From the NCBI GenBank assembly GCA_016284305.1, contig JAEEON010000018.1, forward strand, positions 18,728 to 82,727: a stretch of 64,000 bases of DNA, given 5' to 3'. Made by a program: the position numbers and the translations under genes. Every line of letters begins with the position of its first letter. Positions within the stretch are counted from its first letter, which is position 1. This document shows, in pieces, positions 43,301 through 50,912 of the stretch. The stretch comes from Bacteroidales bacterium (lineage in GTDB: Bacteria > Bacteroidota > Bacteroidia > Bacteroidales > F082). The notes under the pieces are model-generated. The model was given only the letters and a program-made list of their open reading frames with translations, made no database searches and was not told where the DNA came from.

Positions 43301-43458
43301 GCCCCAGGGGGATGCCCCACTTGAAGTTTGAATGAAGTGGAAATGTACTCGCCACAATCCCACCAGCTTACCGTGGGCTCAAGGGTCAAGAAATAAACGA
43401 CGGTCGCAATGATGCCTGCGAGCCATCCCAAAAGGTTGTTCAGCTTCTTAAAAGTCAT
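40372..43458 (-). CDS. DUF2723 / TMEM260-like membrane glycosyltransferase candidate (GT117-type)
   Basis: A 1028-residue protein. The first 620 or so residues hold about a dozen membrane helices with the family segment WWDCGEYISTSFKLQVGHPPG, whose Asp and Glu in the first external loop resemble the catalytic loop of protein O-mannosyltransferases. FTESFWFNAVEGEVYAM follows. The rest is a soluble domain with NAVIFTRGDNDTFPLWYIQ and, near the C-terminus, helical repeats like TPR. Bacterial members are uncharacterised or linked to surface glycosylation. The frame extends upstream through the tRNA-Gln region, so the start at 43458 (MTFKKLNNLL) behind a TAATTTTG element is used. Confidence 0.8.
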   Translation of the reverse strand: MTFKKLNNLLGWLAGIIATVVYFLTLEPTVSWWDCGEYISTSFKLQVGHPPGAPLFQMIGRFFTLFAGGDVTKAAMMVNGMSAICSGLTITFLFWSITMIARKLWMKEDEESPWRNKIGVLAAAFVGAMAYTFTESFWFNAVEGEVYAMSSFFTAVTFWAILKWERVADEPYSSRWIILIAFLIGLSIGVHLLNLLCIPAFVYVVYFKKYKKTSFWGFVLAGVLSVALLWLINSFLVPQIVNLAGKMELFFVNNLHAPFNLGTIIYFALLVGLIIWGLIFTSRRKKFIANIAILSFMFILIGYSSFFMLVIRANTNTPINENEPKDALSMLSYLNREQYGSWPLLYGQYYNAPISGAKDGKPIYIKDKENGRYVITDDKKNTIPEYASEMNTLFPRMWSNQPKHVSMYESFRKDKNGTIKGDKISVRKYDGSTQVVNRPTFGQNLKFFISYQCNWMYWRYFMWNFVGRQNDIESQGELDHGNWISGINFIDSARLGDQKNIPDSLKNPGRTKFYFLPLILGLCGLIWLIKKDLKSSWIIFLLFIMTGLAIVVYLNQTPYQPRERDYSYAGSFYAFAIWIGLGVLALIDWIERLTKSKNLVTTALVGLICFLAVPCLMASQGWEEHNRGGKTSARDWAKNYLSQLPPNAVIFTRGDNDTFPLWYIQEVEGYRTDVRVVNYMLSSGYWYAHQMGRKVYDSEKLPLTLSNAEYDNGVNESIPIVEEDNLKGKVVDLKDVINFIHNPKAVKRYVGGGSTHYVPVRNVKLVVDKEACVRNGIVPESMKDDIVDEISWQIKGDYVYKNALMLLDFMATNNWERPVYFTSFSDMASMLGIQEYLHMEGLAYRFMPVKADDFYLGFGGVYREGSYDLLVNKAQWGSLNQEGVVPDRESVRNAEFARQSYIRLAQSLVNHEEYDSAVIVMDKFQEFFPNEKFPYEIRLYQFPEMYYTCGAYEKGDNIMGKIVKNACEKIDYYGNMEPKFFRYYQETIEEQISLLRQMQLVAKRFDRTEMKEVIDPKMDEYLRKYYMD

Positions 43459-43479
43459 CTCTTTTTCGTGTTGAAAGTG

Positions 43480-43487
43480 CAAAATTA
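43480..43487 (-). promoter_or_regulatory. -7 promoter element of the DUF2723 gene
   Basis: The minus strand reads TAATTTTG, 22 bases upstream of the start at 43458. Confidence 0.6.
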
Positions 43488-43507
43488 CAAAAAAGTTCAA
43501 AAAAACC

Positions 43508-43537
43508 TTGCAGTTTTCAAAAAAAGCCGTATTTTTG
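43508..43537 (+). promoter_or_regulatory. Promoter of tRNA-Gln
   Basis: TTG (43508-43510), 19 bases, TATTTTTG (43530-43537), about 25 bases before the tRNA. It may also serve rimP-nusA-infB by readthrough. Confidence 0.7.
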
Positions 43538-43561
43538 CACCCGCATTCAGACGAATGAAGG

Positions 43562-43632
43562 TGTCGAGTGGTGTAATGGCAGCACTGCAGATTTTGGTTC
43601 TGCCTGTCAAGGTTCGAATCCTTGCTCGACAA
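43562..43632 (+). tRNA. tRNA-Gln (anticodon UUG)
   Basis: A 71-base cloverleaf. The acceptor stem is TGTCGAG with CTCGACA, with the U1-A72 pair typical of tRNA-Gln. There is a short D arm. The anticodon stem GCAGA/TCTGC encloses loop TTTTGGT, which holds TTG. The T arm is CAAGG TTCGAAT CCTTG. The discriminator base is A. CCA is not encoded; CTT follows. Confidence 0.96.
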
Positions 43633-43651
43633 CTTAGTGTGGAAGATTGAA

Positions 43652-43681
43652 AACCTGCTACGAATGTAACAGGTTTTTTTA
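43652..43681 (+). terminator. Terminator or attenuator between tRNA-Gln and rimP
   Basis: AACCTGCTAC (43652-43661) pairs with GTAACAGGTT (43666-43675) around GAAT with one mismatch, followed by a T-run. rimP starts 15 bases after it with no promoter visible in between. Confidence 0.8.
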
Positions 43682-43695
43682 TTGTTAAAACGGAA

Positions 43696-44151
43696 ATGAT
43701 TGAAAAAGGATTAATCGCAAGCCTGGCTGAGGAAGCCATCAAGGACACCGACCTCTTTCTTGTCGAGGTCAAGGTGAAGCCCAGTAATGTCATCGAAGTC
43801 TATCTCGACTCCGACACAGCCGTCAACATCGACCAGTGTGTGGCTGTGAGTCGCTTTGTGGAAAGCCGGATGGACCGCGATGTGGAGGATTTCGAACTTA
43901 GCGTGCTCTCTTACGGCCTTAGCGGTGCACTCAAGTTGCCTCGCCAGTTCGCCAAGTATATTAATAAAGAGGTGGAGGTGAAGACGAAAGAGCAGGGCAG
44001 AGTTGCAGGTACCTTGAAAGCTTACGACGGACAACAGATCATCCTGACGCCCACCCCGGCTAAGAAGCCATCCAAACGCAAACCCGCCGTGGAAGGCGAC
44101 TTGAGCTTCGACCTGAATCAAGTCAGCGTTTTCCCGGCTATTGTTTTCTAA
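43696..44151 (+). CDS. rimP: Ribosome maturation factor RimP
   Basis: A 151-residue protein needed for 30S subunit maturation. The N-terminal alpha/beta domain has LFLVEVKVKPSNVIEVYLD and IDQCVAVSRFVESRMD. SYGLSGALKLPRQFAKYINKEVEVK fits the junction to the C-terminal SH3-like domain, which ends near VFPAIVF. It leads the conserved rimP-nusA-infB unit. Confidence 0.93.
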   Translation: MIEKGLIASLAEEAIKDTDLFLVEVKVKPSNVIEVYLDSDTAVNIDQCVAVSRFVESRMDRDVEDFELSVLSYGLSGALKLPRQFAKYINKEVEVKTKEQGRVAGTLKAYDGQQIILTPTPAKKPSKRKPAVEGDLSFDLNQVSVFPAIVF

Positions 44152-44179
44152 AGTAAATTAATGATATAATAAATACACT

Positions 44180-45439
44180 ATGGAAAATTATAAATTAGTT
44201 GAAACGTTCTCCGAATTCAAGGAGTTCAAAAACATCGACCGCGAAGCCATGATGCGTGTTATGGAAGATGTGTTCAGAGGCATGTTGAACAAGAAGTTTG
44301 ATACCGACTCGGAAGACTTCATCGATATCATCGTGAACGTTGACAAGGGCGACTTTGAGATCTACCACAACCGCACCGTTGTTGACGACGATGCTTTGGA
44401 AGACCCGCTGCGTCAAATCAAACTCTCCGATGCCATCCGCATCGAGCCTGACTTCGAGGTGGGCGACGACGTGTCAGAGGAAGTCCCGATCTCGAGCTTC
44501 GGCCGTCGCGACATCCTAGCGCTGCGTCAGAACCTGCAAACCAAGATCAGTGAGTACCAGAAAGAGAACATCTTCCAGAAGTACAAGGACAAAGTCGGTG
44601 AGATCATCACCGCCGAGGTCAACCATGTGTGGAAACGCGAGATCGTGGCCATTGATGACGAGAACATCGAGCTGATCCTGCCCCGTAACGAGCAGATCCC
44701 GTCGGATATTTATAAAAAAGGTGAAAATGTCCGCGCCATCGTCAAGAGCGTTGAGAACGTCAACGGCTCACCAGTCATCACCCTGTCGCGTACCTCTGAG
44801 ATCTTCCTCCAACGCCTCTTCGAGGCTGAGGTTCCTGAGGTGTATGACGGGCTGATCACCATCAAGAAGATTGTCCGTGAGCCTGGTCAACGCGCCAAGA
44901 TCGCCGTCGAATCGTACGACGACCGCATCGACCCCGTCGGCGCTTGCGTAGGTATGAAAGGTTCCCGTATCCATGGCATCGTCCGCGAACTGCGTAACGA
45001 GAATATCGATGTCATCAACTGGACTACGAACCCGAAACTCTTCATCACCCGCGCCCTTAGCCCGGCTAAAGTCACCGAGATTGTCCTCGACAACGAGAAC
45101 ATGCTCGCCAACGTCTATATGGAAAGCGATCAGGTCAGCCTTGCCATCGGTAAAGGTGGCTATAACATCAAGTTGGCCGGCAAATTGACGGGTTACAACA
45201 TCGATGTTTATCGTAACAGTGAAATCAATAATGACGACGAGGACGTCGATCTTCGCGAATTTGCCGATGAAATCGACCAGTGGATCCTCGACGCTCTCTA
45301 TAGCATGGGCTGTGACACTGCCAAGAGCGTGCTCAACTACACGCCTGAGGAAGTGGCCTCCCGTGCCGACCTCGAGATTGAGACCGTCAACAACGTGTTC
45401 AAGATCCTCAAGGCCGAGTTCGAAGATGATGCCGAATGA
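44180..45439 (+). CDS. nusA: Transcription termination/antitermination factor NusA
   Basis: A 419-residue RNA polymerase-binding factor. The N-terminal domain (to about 130) is followed by an S1 domain (GEIITAEVNHVWKREIVAI) and KH domains: GACVGMKGSRIHGIVRELRNE and VSLAIGKGGYNIKLAGKLTG carry the GxxG-type loops. The C-terminal acidic repeats of E. coli NusA are absent, which is normal in this phylum. It lies 28 bases after rimP. Confidence 0.97.
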   Translation: MENYKLVETFSEFKEFKNIDREAMMRVMEDVFRGMLNKKFDTDSEDFIDIIVNVDKGDFEIYHNRTVVDDDALEDPLRQIKLSDAIRIEPDFEVGDDVSEEVPISSFGRRDILALRQNLQTKISEYQKENIFQKYKDKVGEIITAEVNHVWKREIVAIDDENIELILPRNEQIPSDIYKKGENVRAIVKSVENVNGSPVITLSRTSEIFLQRLFEAEVPEVYDGLITIKKIVREPGQRAKIAVESYDDRIDPVGACVGMKGSRIHGIVRELRNENIDVINWTTNPKLFITRALSPAKVTEIVLDNENMLANVYMESDQVSLAIGKGGYNIKLAGKLTGYNIDVYRNSEINNDDEDVDLREFADEIDQWILDALYSMGCDTAKSVLNYTPEEVASRADLEIETVNNVFKILKAEFEDDAE

Positions 45440-45484
45440 TGCTTTAAGGCACGAATCACCTATTATTAACTAAGAGAAGAAACT

Positions 45485-48469
45485 ATGTCCGAAGAATCAA
45501 ATTTCACCATTCGATTATCGAAAGCGGTAAGAGAATTTAACGTGGGTAAGGATACCATCGTGGAGTTCCTCGCCAAGAAGGGATTCCAGGTCGATCCATC
45601 ACCCAACACGAAGCTGACATCGGAGATGTATGAGCTGCTCGTGAAAGAATATCAGGGCGAAAGGGAAGTGAAGAATGAGGCGAAAAAACTCGGCGACCTC
45701 TCCTATAAAGGAGGTTCCGTTTCTGTCGATTCGGCCGTGCAATCGTTGACATCAAACAACGACGATGAAGATAATGACGAAGTAATTATCCGAACCAGTA
45801 CGATAGGCATCCATAAACCAGCCGAGAAACCTGTTCAACAAGAGAAACCTGCTGCCGCAGAACCTCAAAAGGTGGAGACACCCAAGGAACCGGAGAAACC
45901 AGTCGAGACACTTAAGGAGGAGACTCCGAAAGAAGAGAAACCCGTGACGGTGACTGAACCGGCTGTCGAGACTCTACCTGAAGAAGACAACGAGGGTAAC
46001 CTCAAAGTCTTGGGCAAAATCGACCTGGAGAGCCTGAACACCAAGATGCGTCCCGACAAGAAGACCAAAGAGGAACGCCAGCGTGAAGCCAAAGAACGTG
46101 CCGAACGTGAGAAAGCAGAAAGGGCTCTGGCCGAACAGAAGAAGGCTGAGCAGCTGAAAGCTGAAAAACTGGCCGCTGAAAAGAAAGCCGAAGAAGAAAA
46201 GAGAAAAGCCCTCGAGAAAGAAAAGGAAAAGGAACAAGCGGCTGAACCTAAGTTCATCAAGACGGAAGTCAAGAAACTTGAAGGCCCCAAGATCCTCGAC
46301 AAGATTGAACTGCCCGAGGAACGCAAACGCTCCAAACAGCAACCTGTGGCCTCGTCGGAAAGCAGCGGCGACTCAAAGAAAAAGAAACGTAAACGCATCG
46401 GTGGCAAACCTGAAGGATCTTCAGATGCCCCAACCGACAACAAGGGACAAAACCAAGGCAAGGGCAAAGGCGCTAAACCTGCCCAAGGTGGCGACCCGAA
46501 CAAGAAAAACCCGAAAAAGGACAAGAACCGTAATCAGCCCAAATACGAAGAGAAAGTTGAACTCTCCGATGAGGAGATCTCGAAGCAGATCAAAGATACG
46601 TTGGCACGCCTCTCTCCATTGGGTAAGTCCAAGACCTCGAAACACCGTCGTGAGAAACGTCAACAGGTCGCGGGCAGCATGATGGAAGAACAGATGCGCC
46701 AGCAGGAGGAGAAATCCATCCTGAAAGTCACCGAGTTCGTCACGGCCAACGACTTGGCGGTCATGATGAGCGTGCCGGTGACCAAGGTCATTGCCACCTG
46801 CATGGGCTTGGGTATGCCTGTGTCTATCAACCAACGCCTCGATGCTGAAGCATTGTCGGTGGTGGCTAGCGAGTTTGGCTTCCAAGTCGATTTCGTCAGC
46901 GCCGACGTGCAAGAAGCCATCGCCGAGACGGAAGAGGTGGACCATGAGGAGGATATGGTGCCTCGCGCACCCGTCGTCACCGTCATGGGTCACGTTGACC
47001 ATGGTAAGACCAAGCTCCTCGACTACATCCGTAACACCAACGTGGTGGCAGGCGAGGCTGGCGGTATCACCCAACATATCGGTGCTTATGAGGTGACCAC
47101 CGAGAGCGGCAAGAAGATCACCTTCCTCGACACCCCTGGTCACGAGGCCTTCACCGCCATGCGTGCCCGTGGTGCCAAGATCACCGACGTGGCCATCATC
47201 GTCATCGCCACCGATGATAACGTGATGCCTCAGACGGTCGAAGCTATCAACCACGCCCAAGCTGCCGGTGTGCCTATCGTCTTTGCTCTCAACAAGATCG
47301 ACAAACCTACGGCACAGCCTGACCGAATCCGTGAGCAGCTGGCCAAGATGAACATCCTCGTCGAGAGCTGGGGCGGTAAATACCAAGAACAGGAGATCGC
47401 CGCCAAAATCGGTCTCAATGTCGATCAGCTGTTGGAGAAAGTCTTGCTCGAAGCCGAGTTCCTCGACCTCAAGGCCAATCCTAACAAGCTCGCCAAGGGT
47501 ACCGTCATCGAGTCGGCCCTCGACAAAGGCCGTGGCTATGTGGCTAAGATCCTGGTCCAGAATGGTACGCTGCGTATCGGTGACATGGTGCTTGCCGGCA
47601 CCACCTACGGAAAAGTCAAGGCTATGTTCAACGACCACAACCAAAAGGTCCAAAGTGCAGGCCCCTCAACGCCGGTGTTGCTCCTCGGCCTTAATGGTGC
47701 TCCTCAGCCAGGTGACGTGTTCAACGTGATGACCGACGAGCGTGAGGTCAAGGACATCGCTAACCGTCGTGAACAGCTGCAACGCGAGCAGACTCGCCGC
47801 ACTAACCCGCACATCACCCTCGATGAGATTGGACGTCGTATCGCCATTGGTGACTTCAAGGAACTCAACATCATCGTCAAAGCTGACGTGGATGGTTCCG
47901 TGGAAGCTCTTGCCGACTCCTTGCTCAAGCTCTCCACCGAAGAAGTGCAAGTCAATGTCATCCACAAGTCTGTGGGTGCCATCAGCGAGTCGGATATCAA
48001 CTTGGCTTCGGCATCCAACGCAGTTATCGTGGGCTTCAATGTACGTCCTACCGTACAAGCCCGCCGTCTCGCCGAGCAAGAGAAGATCGACATCCGCATC
48101 TATTCCATCATTTATCAGGCTATCGAAGAGATCAAATCCGCTATCGAAGGTATGCTAGCTCCTGAGATTGAGGAAGTGGTTACCTGCAACCTCGAGATTC
48201 GTGAGACCTTCAGGATTAGCAAGGTCGGTACCATCGCCGGCTGTATGGTCCTCGACGGAAAGATTACCCGTAACACGAAGATCCGTATCATCCGTGATGG
48301 TATCGTGATCTACACGGGCAACCTTGGCTCGTTGAAACGTTATAAAGATGACGTTAAGGAAGTGGCTGCCGGTATGGACTGCGGCTTGAACATCGAGAAC
48401 TTCAACGACATCAAGGTCGGTGATATCATCGAAGGTTACACTGTGAAGGAGATCGCCCGCAAACTCTAA
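45485..48469 (+). CDS. infB: Translation initiation factor IF-2
   Basis: A 994-residue GTPase that places initiator tRNA on the 30S subunit. A long, highly charged Lys/Glu/Ala-rich N-terminal region (to about residue 420) precedes the conserved IF2-N type segment. The G domain starts at GHVDHGKT (502-509) and goes on with DTPGHEAF (G3) and NKID (G4). Domains II-IV follow, ending [11 protein letters not shown]. The long N-terminus is common in Bacteroidota. It is the last gene of the unit and has a strong terminator. Confidence 0.97.
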   Translation: MSEESNFTIRLSKAVREFNVGKDTIVEFLAKKGFQVDPSPNTKLTSEMYELLVKEYQGEREVKNEAKKLGDLSYKGGSVSVDSAVQSLTSNNDDEDNDEVIIRTSTIGIHKPAEKPVQQEKPAAAEPQKVETPKEPEKPVETLKEETPKEEKPVTVTEPAVETLPEEDNEGNLKVLGKIDLESLNTKMRPDKKTKEERQREAKERAEREKAERALAEQKKAEQLKAEKLAAEKKAEEEKRKALEKEKEKEQAAEPKFIKTEVKKLEGPKILDKIELPEERKRSKQQPVASSESSGDSKKKKRKRIGGKPEGSSDAPTDNKGQNQGKGKGAKPAQGGDPNKKNPKKDKNRNQPKYEEKVELSDEEISKQIKDTLARLSPLGKSKTSKHRREKRQQVAGSMMEEQMRQQEEKSILKVTEFVTANDLAVMMSVPVTKVIATCMGLGMPVSINQRLDAEALSVVASEFGFQVDFVSADVQEAIAETEEVDHEEDMVPRAPVVTVMGHVDHGKTKLLDYIRNTNVVAGEAGGITQHIGAYEVTTESGKKITFLDTPGHEAFTAMRARGAKITDVAIIVIATDDNVMPQTVEAINHAQAAGVPIVFALNKIDKPTAQPDRIREQLAKMNILVESWGGKYQEQEIAAKIGLNVDQLLEKVLLEAEFLDLKANPNKLAKGTVIESALDKGRGYVAKILVQNGTLRIGDMVLAGTTYGKVKAMFNDHNQKVQSAGPSTPVLLLGLNGAPQPGDVFNVMTDEREVKDIANRREQLQREQTRRTNPHITLDEIGRRIAIGDFKELNIIVKADVDGSVEALADSLLKLSTEEVQVNVIHKSVGAISESDINLASASNAVIVGFNVRPTVQARRLAEQEKIDIRIYSIIYQAIEEIKSAIEGMLAPEIEEVVTCNLEIRETFRISKVGTIAGCMVLDGKITRNTKIRIIRDGIVIYTGNLGSLKRYKDDVKEVAAGMDCGLNIENFNDIKVGDIIEGYTVKEIARKL

Positions 48470-48500
48470 GCTGCGGACGACTTCTTCTGAGTGCACAAAA

Positions 48501-48532
48501 AAATAGCGACCCAATCGGGTCGCTATTTTTTA
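48501..48532. terminator. Two-way terminator between infB and the type IX cargo gene
   Basis: AAATAGCGACCC (48501-48512) pairs perfectly with GGGTCGCTATTT (48517-48528) around AATC, with A-run on the left and T-run on the right, so it can end both converging transcripts. Confidence 0.92.
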
Positions 48533-48548
48533 TTGGATTGTTATTTGA

Positions 48549-50780
48549 TTATTCAACGACAATCTTCTGGGTATAGGTGTTGTTGGCGGTGACCAGGCGG
48601 ATGACATAGACTCCAGGAGTGTTGTGGAGCATTTGAGTGTATTCGCCGTTGATGGTCGTGCTGCTGACAATACGTCCCAGCATGTCGATGACTTGGAGTT
48701 CGCTCTCACCTTGCACACCGTTGATGGTCAGCTGTCCATCGTTACGGTAGTTGATCGGGTTGACCACCTCGACATCATTGACGTTGGTGTTGGCCTTGAA
48801 GTTGAGGGTGAAGCGGTTTACCATATCACTCGGGTTGGCATTGAACTTATAGGTCGGAGTGTTAAGGAGATTGACTTCCGTTCCAGTGAGGTTGTCCTTC
48901 AAAGTCAGGTACTCATAAGAGCCTTCCAATTCAACGCTGAGGGTCTGTTGGCCGAAGAGGGTAGGTCTGTAGGCCACAGGAGCGGTTTCCACATTGTTGA
49001 AGTGGGCGATAGCGTAGGCTTTGTTCTGGACGGGGATGTAAACCTCTGGTGCTGAAGTGTTTCTGTGGGCAATCTTGACCAAGTCGTTGCCTTCGTTGAG
49101 GATGATGAAGGCGTGGTCGGCATATTCGCTGTTGGCGATGTTGACCTTGATGACGTTGCGGTTGCTTCTCTCACCCTTGGTGGTGGCGTTGGGCTGGAAG
49201 GTGACCGTGTTCTGTGCAGTGCAACCGATCAAGAAGGCTTGTCCAGTCTCAATAGGAGTGCTGCTGGTTTGAGGATCCCAATCACCATTCACCATCCGAT
49301 AATAACCATCAGTGAGGCTGCTGTTGGCAAAGTTGTCAATTGTGATGGTGTAAGGATAGGGGTTGGCAAAGAGGTTGAGGCCTTCAAGGTCGTCATAGGG
49401 ACGGTCGGTGTAGGTCATGTTGACGCTGACGTTACCGTAGTTGAGGGTGCCAGCCAATGAAGGAGTGCAATTGACTTTGTTGGCGTAGAGATAACCCATG
49501 CCAGGGATGAATTCACCATCTTGATTGGCTTTGAAGTTTCTCCATTCCTCGTGGGTCAAGTTGGTCTCATCGTACCAATAGAGATCGTACTCGCCCGTGG
49601 GGAAGTCGGTATTGGCGATGGAGACGTTGTCGCTCATCGGGCTTCCGAAGATGTACCAGTTGTTTTCGTTGCTTTCATAGCCTTCAACAGTAATCATGTA
49701 GGAGGCGAGGGCAGCGGTCTGCGAAGCGTCAATCAGCTGAGCGTTGTCAACCAAGACAAGTTGAGAGGCGTCAGTGGTGACGATGCCTTCGGTGAGGGTG
49801 AGGGTCTTGCCACCGAGAACCTTGAGGGTCTTTTCTTCGTTGACGATGATGTTTTTCACAGCCACATCTTGATCCATTTCGCAGTAGCCGTTGATGGTAA
49901 CTTCGTCGGTGGCGGTGGGCAATGCTTTGTATCTCCAGTTGTCGATAGTGCTCCAATTGTGGTCGTTGTCCGATCCGTCAAAGATGAATGGGATGACGAA
50001 ATTCAGAATCATTGGCTGAGGTGCACTGCCGTAGGTTTCATTTTTTGTGAAAGTGATGGTGACATCGCAGGATCCTACATAGCATTCTTCATTTCTGTTA
50101 TACAACAGGAAGTGGTCCTCTTCACCATCGTCACCAAAGAAAGTAAAGGTGTGGAGATAAGCTTGTGTGGGCTGGAAATACATCCAATTCTCTTGATATC
50201 CACGGCAAACGTCTTCACTGTTGAAGATACCAAGCGTATAGATGTCTTCGCTAACATTCACTCCGTTGATTTGTACCTGGAATGTTCCTTGAGCATTGTC
50301 TCCTCCAGAACCTTGTTCTACAGTCCAGGGATAAGGAATTTCATCCTCTTCTTCTTCCTCATTGGATTTGAAATGAATGACTAATGGCTGACTGGGAAGG
50401 TAAGTGATGTCAACATTGATGGCAGTAGTGGTCAGGCATTCATAGTCGTCTCCTTTGCCTGTTGCGTGATCATAGATCTTGAAGGTAATCACTTCATTTT
50501 GATTGCCCTGGATCATGATGGGATGACTATAGGGCCTATTCGTATCATAACCGTTACCAATGAACACTTTGCCTCTAATCTCATCGCCACAATAGGCTGC
50601 CACTTCGATAGAGGTGTTTGTCACGAATACAGTGTCGTTTTCATCGACAATAAAACATACGAAGGGCCCCCAATTATTCTCTAAATGAGTTACTTCAGGA
50701 AAGTGACTTTCATACGTTTGTGCATGAGCAAATCCAAAGGAAAGGAATGCCAGCATCAATAATAAAATACTTTTTTTCAT
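48549..50780 (-). CDS. Secreted protein with type IX sorting domain, function unknown
   Basis: A 743-residue protein with a signal peptide (MKKSILLLMLAFLSFGFAHA). The N-terminal half has two copies of a beta module: the first has VAAYCGDEIRGKVFIGN then NEVITFKIYDHATGKG, the second LGIFNSEDVCRGYQ. This module also occurs before the sorting domains of both C25 proteases. A short polyglutamate stretch (NEEEEEDE) sits between the copies. The C-terminal 75 residues are a type IX sorting domain (LQVIDMLGRIVSSTTING, then TPGVYVIRLVT, ending QKIVVE). No enzymatic motif was seen. Surface adhesion is a guess only. Confidence 0.75.
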   Translation of the reverse strand: MKKSILLLMLAFLSFGFAHAQTYESHFPEVTHLENNWGPFVCFIVDENDTVFVTNTSIEVAAYCGDEIRGKVFIGNGYDTNRPYSHPIMIQGNQNEVITFKIYDHATGKGDDYECLTTTAINVDITYLPSQPLVIHFKSNEEEEEDEIPYPWTVEQGSGGDNAQGTFQVQINGVNVSEDIYTLGIFNSEDVCRGYQENWMYFQPTQAYLHTFTFFGDDGEEDHFLLYNRNEECYVGSCDVTITFTKNETYGSAPQPMILNFVIPFIFDGSDNDHNWSTIDNWRYKALPTATDEVTINGYCEMDQDVAVKNIIVNEEKTLKVLGGKTLTLTEGIVTTDASQLVLVDNAQLIDASQTAALASYMITVEGYESNENNWYIFGSPMSDNVSIANTDFPTGEYDLYWYDETNLTHEEWRNFKANQDGEFIPGMGYLYANKVNCTPSLAGTLNYGNVSVNMTYTDRPYDDLEGLNLFANPYPYTITIDNFANSSLTDGYYRMVNGDWDPQTSSTPIETGQAFLIGCTAQNTVTFQPNATTKGERSNRNVIKVNIANSEYADHAFIILNEGNDLVKIAHRNTSAPEVYIPVQNKAYAIAHFNNVETAPVAYRPTLFGQQTLSVELEGSYEYLTLKDNLTGTEVNLLNTPTYKFNANPSDMVNRFTLNFKANTNVNDVEVVNPINYRNDGQLTINGVQGESELQVIDMLGRIVSSTTINGEYTQMLHNTPGVYVIRLVTANNTYTQKIVVE

Positions 50781-50795
50781 TTTTGTTATTATTTC

Positions 50796-50803
50796 CAAAA
50801 TTA
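50796..50803 (-). promoter_or_regulatory. -7 promoter element of the type IX cargo gene
   Basis: The minus strand reads TAATTTTG, 16 bases upstream of the start at 50780. Confidence 0.5.
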
Positions 50804-50856
50804 TTCAAATTTGCTTGCAAAATTAGAAAAAATACTAATAGTTGCTCTCTCTATTG

Positions 50857-50900
50857 AAAAAAATCAGATTAGGAAGGCTTGACATTGCCCTCCTAATCTG
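50857..50900 (-). terminator. Terminator after the first C25 protease gene
   Basis: On the minus strand CAGATTAGGAGGGC pairs with GCCTTCCTAATCTG with one G-U pair and an 8-base loop, followed by a T-run. It starts 13 bases after the stop codon. Confidence 0.88.
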
Positions 50901-50912
50901 TATAATTAGGTG

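Noticed and set aside
43459..43632. N-terminal extension of the DUF2723 protein
   Set aside because: It would be translated antisense through tRNA-Gln; a promoter element lies between it and the chosen start.
46000..46560. Separate genes in other frames within the infB N-terminal region
   Set aside because: These frames are low-complexity shadows of the Lys/Glu-rich IF-2 N-terminus.
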